Shown here: positions 62,030 through 64,000 of the stretch, one piece after another
How positions within the stretch are numbered: the stretch's first letter is position 1
Layout: each line of letters begins with the position of its first letter
From: Pelagicoccus sp. SDUM812002
GTDB lineage: Bacteria > Verrucomicrobiota > Verrucomicrobiia > Opitutales > Opitutaceae
Assembly: GCF_031127835.1 (NCBI RefSeq)
Contig: NZ_JARXHX010000020.1
Coordinates: 1-64,000 of the forward strand
Length of the DNA: 64,000 bases
Direction: 5' to 3'
Made by a program: the position numbers and the translations under genes
The notes under the pieces: model-generated
What the model was told of the DNA's origin: nothing
Seen by the model: only the letters and a program-made list of their open reading frames with translations
Databases searched by the model: none

Positions 62030-63090
62030 ATGCATTCGATCGAAAGCACTCCATGGATTATTTGCGTCACAGCTTACGAAAACGATGTCTACGCGTCCCT
62101 TTCGACCTTCGCTTACAGCACGCTCTTTGTTTCCTTGGCGATTTGCCTCGTCGCTGGGATTTGCATATCATGGTTTACATCTACACTAATAAGGCCGATC
62201 CATTCGATAATAAACGGTCTCGGTGAGGCGGGGGAAAATATTCGATCAGCATCCCAGCAAGTATCATCAATAAGCCAACTGTTATCAAGCAGCTCGTCCA
62301 TACAGGCTGCGTCCGTCGAAGAGACCGCGGCAGCAATCGAAGTAATCGCCCAAAAGACTCACAGCAACGCCGATAAGGCGAAGCACGCTCAGACCGAACT
62401 AAACAACCGGGCAATCACCAGTCTCCAGTCTGTCAATACACAGGTCGACGAAGCTCGCTTCGCAATTGAAGACACCTCGAACTCCGCGTCCGAAACCCTT
62501 AAGGTGGTAAAAACCATCGATGAGATTGCCTTCCAAACGAACCTTCTGGCACTTAACGCAGCCGTAGAGGCAGCGCGGGCAGGTGAAGCTGGATCCGGTT
62601 TCGCAGTCGTCGCGGACGAAGTGAGAGCACTAGCGGGCAAAGCCGCTGAAGCTGCAAAACGTCAGGAGAACTCATCAACCGTTCGCACGCATCAGTCCAG
62701 CGCGTAGCTAATCTAAACGAACAAATAGCCCACTCCATGCAGGAGAACCTAGATATCTCTCAGGGCCTAGCTCGCAGCATGGTTGAAATTTCGCATGACT
62801 CGAACGATCAAGCGCGAAACATTGAGGAAATCAGCGTTTCGATGTCGAACATCGACCGCAAGACACAAGAGAACGTAGCAAGCTCAGAAGAGAGTGCAGC
62901 CGCAGCTGAGCAACTCTTCGCCCAAGCTGAGCAAATGAACGAGTTCATGCAAAAGCTACAATCTGTGCTCGATGGCAATGCTCGGACGGAATCGTTTTCG
63001 AACGGCGAACTCAATGACCGCGCTAGCTCCGCAACGTCACCTCGGTGCATAGGCGATTCTCGAATGAACACCTTCGCTCCATTCAACTGA
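62030..63090 (+). pseudogene. Methyl-accepting chemotaxis protein remnant, N-terminally truncated and frameshifted
   Basis: The first frame (62030-62707) has one membrane helix, a HAMP start (TLIRPIHSI) and the chemoreceptor tip ([20 protein letters not shown], then [20 protein letters not shown]). The frame then breaks; the expected continuation ([25 protein letters not shown]) is in another frame ending at 63090. One missing A in the A-run at 62656-62659 would restore it. Upstream only a short Cache-like tail ([17 protein letters not shown]) is open in the same frame, so the ligand domain is lost. It could still be expressed as a truncated protein, but a working receptor is unlikely. Confidence 0.8.
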
Positions 63091-63120
63091 AGAAATGCCC
63101 ATCGCCCCTTTTATTTTACG

Positions 63121-63963
63121 ATGAAAGAATTCTACACGGGCATGCTCAAAAGAAGCTGCTCCCTACTGACCCTCACGTTTGCATCCGCTCTAATAGCTGC
63201 AGAATCATGGCCACCCAAAGTGGAATACGATCTCTCCACGACACTGCTCGTGATGGGCCGAAACTACGGCGATGGTATCAGCGGATCCTCCGCATCCGCA
63301 TCGGTCAGCGTAGCCGCGCATTCAGAACTTACAGAGACAGTAGGCTTTGGACTTAAGTCTATTCACGTCGAAAACCTATTTGAAAACGGAAAAGAGAACG
63401 CTGCGTATTGGCTTTCCAATGACAATTCCACGTCCTTGAGCGAAGCATTTCTTAGCTATCGTTTCCAAAGCGCCTACCGGAGAAACACGGAGCTTACGAT
63501 AGGACGTAGGGAGCTGAGCTACCCTTTCCTCCCCGCCTATAAGGTCAGACATCAAGCTCAATCCTTAGAAGGTGCGTTCGTCTCAACAAATCTCCGCGAC
63601 GAAATCTCCGTCGACATCGGTCACATCGAACGCTACAGCTCCTGGCCCTCTCGCGAAGATGGCTCATCAGCGCTCGACACCTCCTTCAAGAAATTAGGGG
63701 AAAGATTGGGACACAGTTCGGCTCGATCCGGCGTCCAATTTGTATCCACTCGCTTCGAACAAAAATCGCTATCGGTCGATCTATACGACTACTACGCCGA
63801 AGGTCTCTATAACAACGCCGGCTCAAAGCTCACTTACGCCCTCCCAATCGGAAAAGGTGATGGGCAATGGTTTACCTCCTTTCACGTAATCGATCAAAAC
63901 GGGAGCAGTTCTCTAGCGAATCATTCCGCTAATTCCCTAGAGGTTAACCTCCGATACAAGTGA
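63121..63963 (+). CDS. Outer-membrane porin-like beta-barrel protein (OprD-like)
   Basis: The 280-residue protein has a signal peptide best started at Met8 (MLKRSCSLLTLTFASALIAA). The body has alternating strand patterns ending in aromatic residues (AFLSYRFQ, ELTIGRREL, LYDYYAEGLY), and the SLEGAF block recalls OprD-like porins. It is shorter than the usual 400 residues and ends with LEVNLRYK, so a 3' truncation or frameshift just inside the window edge is possible. Near the alginate lyase it could admit uronate oligomers (inference). Confidence 0.65.
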   Translation: MKEFYTGMLKRSCSLLTLTFASALIAAESWPPKVEYDLSTTLLVMGRNYGDGISGSSASASVSVAAHSELTETVGFGLKSIHVENLFENGKENAAYWLSNDNSTSLSEAFLSYRFQSAYRRNTELTIGRRELSYPFLPAYKVRHQAQSLEGAFVSTNLRDEISVDIGHIERYSSWPSREDGSSALDTSFKKLGERLGHSSARSGVQFVSTRFEQKSLSVDLYDYYAEGLYNNAGSKLTYALPIGKGDGQWFTSFHVIDQNGSSSLANHSANSLEVNLRYK

Positions 63964-64000
63964 AACGCCTTAACCGTAGACACAGGATGGACCCGAGTAT

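Noticed and set aside
1-64000. CRISPR arrays, insertion sequences and phage genes
   Set aside because: No direct-repeat arrays, transposase motifs or phage structural genes were seen anywhere.

Overview
The window reads as a chromosomal segment of a Gram-negative, probably marine heterotroph. The exosortase/Prs regulatory set, the four-fold TonB-C proteins, the Tat-exported TIM-barrel protein, the sulfotransferases, GH78 and alginate-lyase genes and the Opitutus-like housekeeping genes together suggest Verrucomicrobiota (class Opitutia, Puniceicoccales/Pelagicoccus-like). This taxonomic placement is inference; no rRNA is present.

Region 1 (1-13 kb) is a cell-surface glycan locus. It starts inside a HAD-UbiA fusion and continues with a DprE2-like SDR reductase, a four-helix SMR/ArnE-like transporter and a nucleotide-sugar epimerase. 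A haem-c-bearing PQQ-type sugar dehydrogenase, two sulfotransferases, a DprE1-like FAD oxidase, a GT2 and a GT-C (GT39) glycosyltransferase follow. UbiA/HAD, DprE1 and DprE2 are the set that makes polyprenyl-phospho-arabinofuranose in mycobacteria, so an arabinofuranose-like lipid-linked donor is the best reading. Region 2 (12-20.3 kb) is an exosortase system: exosortase, giant TPR lipoprotein PrsT, histidine kinase PrsK and sigma-54 activator PrsR.

Region 3 (20.3-26 kb) supplies precursors: glmS on the plus strand, then a visibly G+C-richer minus-strand dTDP-sugar operon (rfbA, rfbB, RmlD-like) and a Wza-like export protein. Region 4 (26-36.5 kb) is mostly housekeeping (tkt, rplS, trmD, rpsP, ychF, prc, queF), with an active-looking rhomboid protease and a pseudo-rhomboid carrying a zinc ribbon.

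Region 5 (36.5-50.8 kb) holds a DUF255 protein without its usual cysteines, two tandem paralogues each made of four TonB-C domains, a sugar nucleotidyltransferase and an efflux adaptor/TolC pair. It also holds tRNA-Leu(UAG), an SGNH hydrolase, a LivK-like lipoprotein (frameshifted) coupled to a hybrid histidine kinase, and dut. Region 6 (51-64 kb) is carbohydrate catabolism: a TIM-barrel isomerase-like protein, an NCS1-type transporter with a small membrane partner, a GH78 rhamnosidase-like enzyme, an AraC regulator and a fused PL6-PL5 alginate lyase. It ends with a run of small secreted proteins, a broken chemotaxis receptor and a porin-like protein. Two clear frameshifts (about 48.94 kb and 62.66 kb) sit in A-runs and may be real mutations or sequencing errors; a third gene (57.25-57.69 kb) is plainly decayed.
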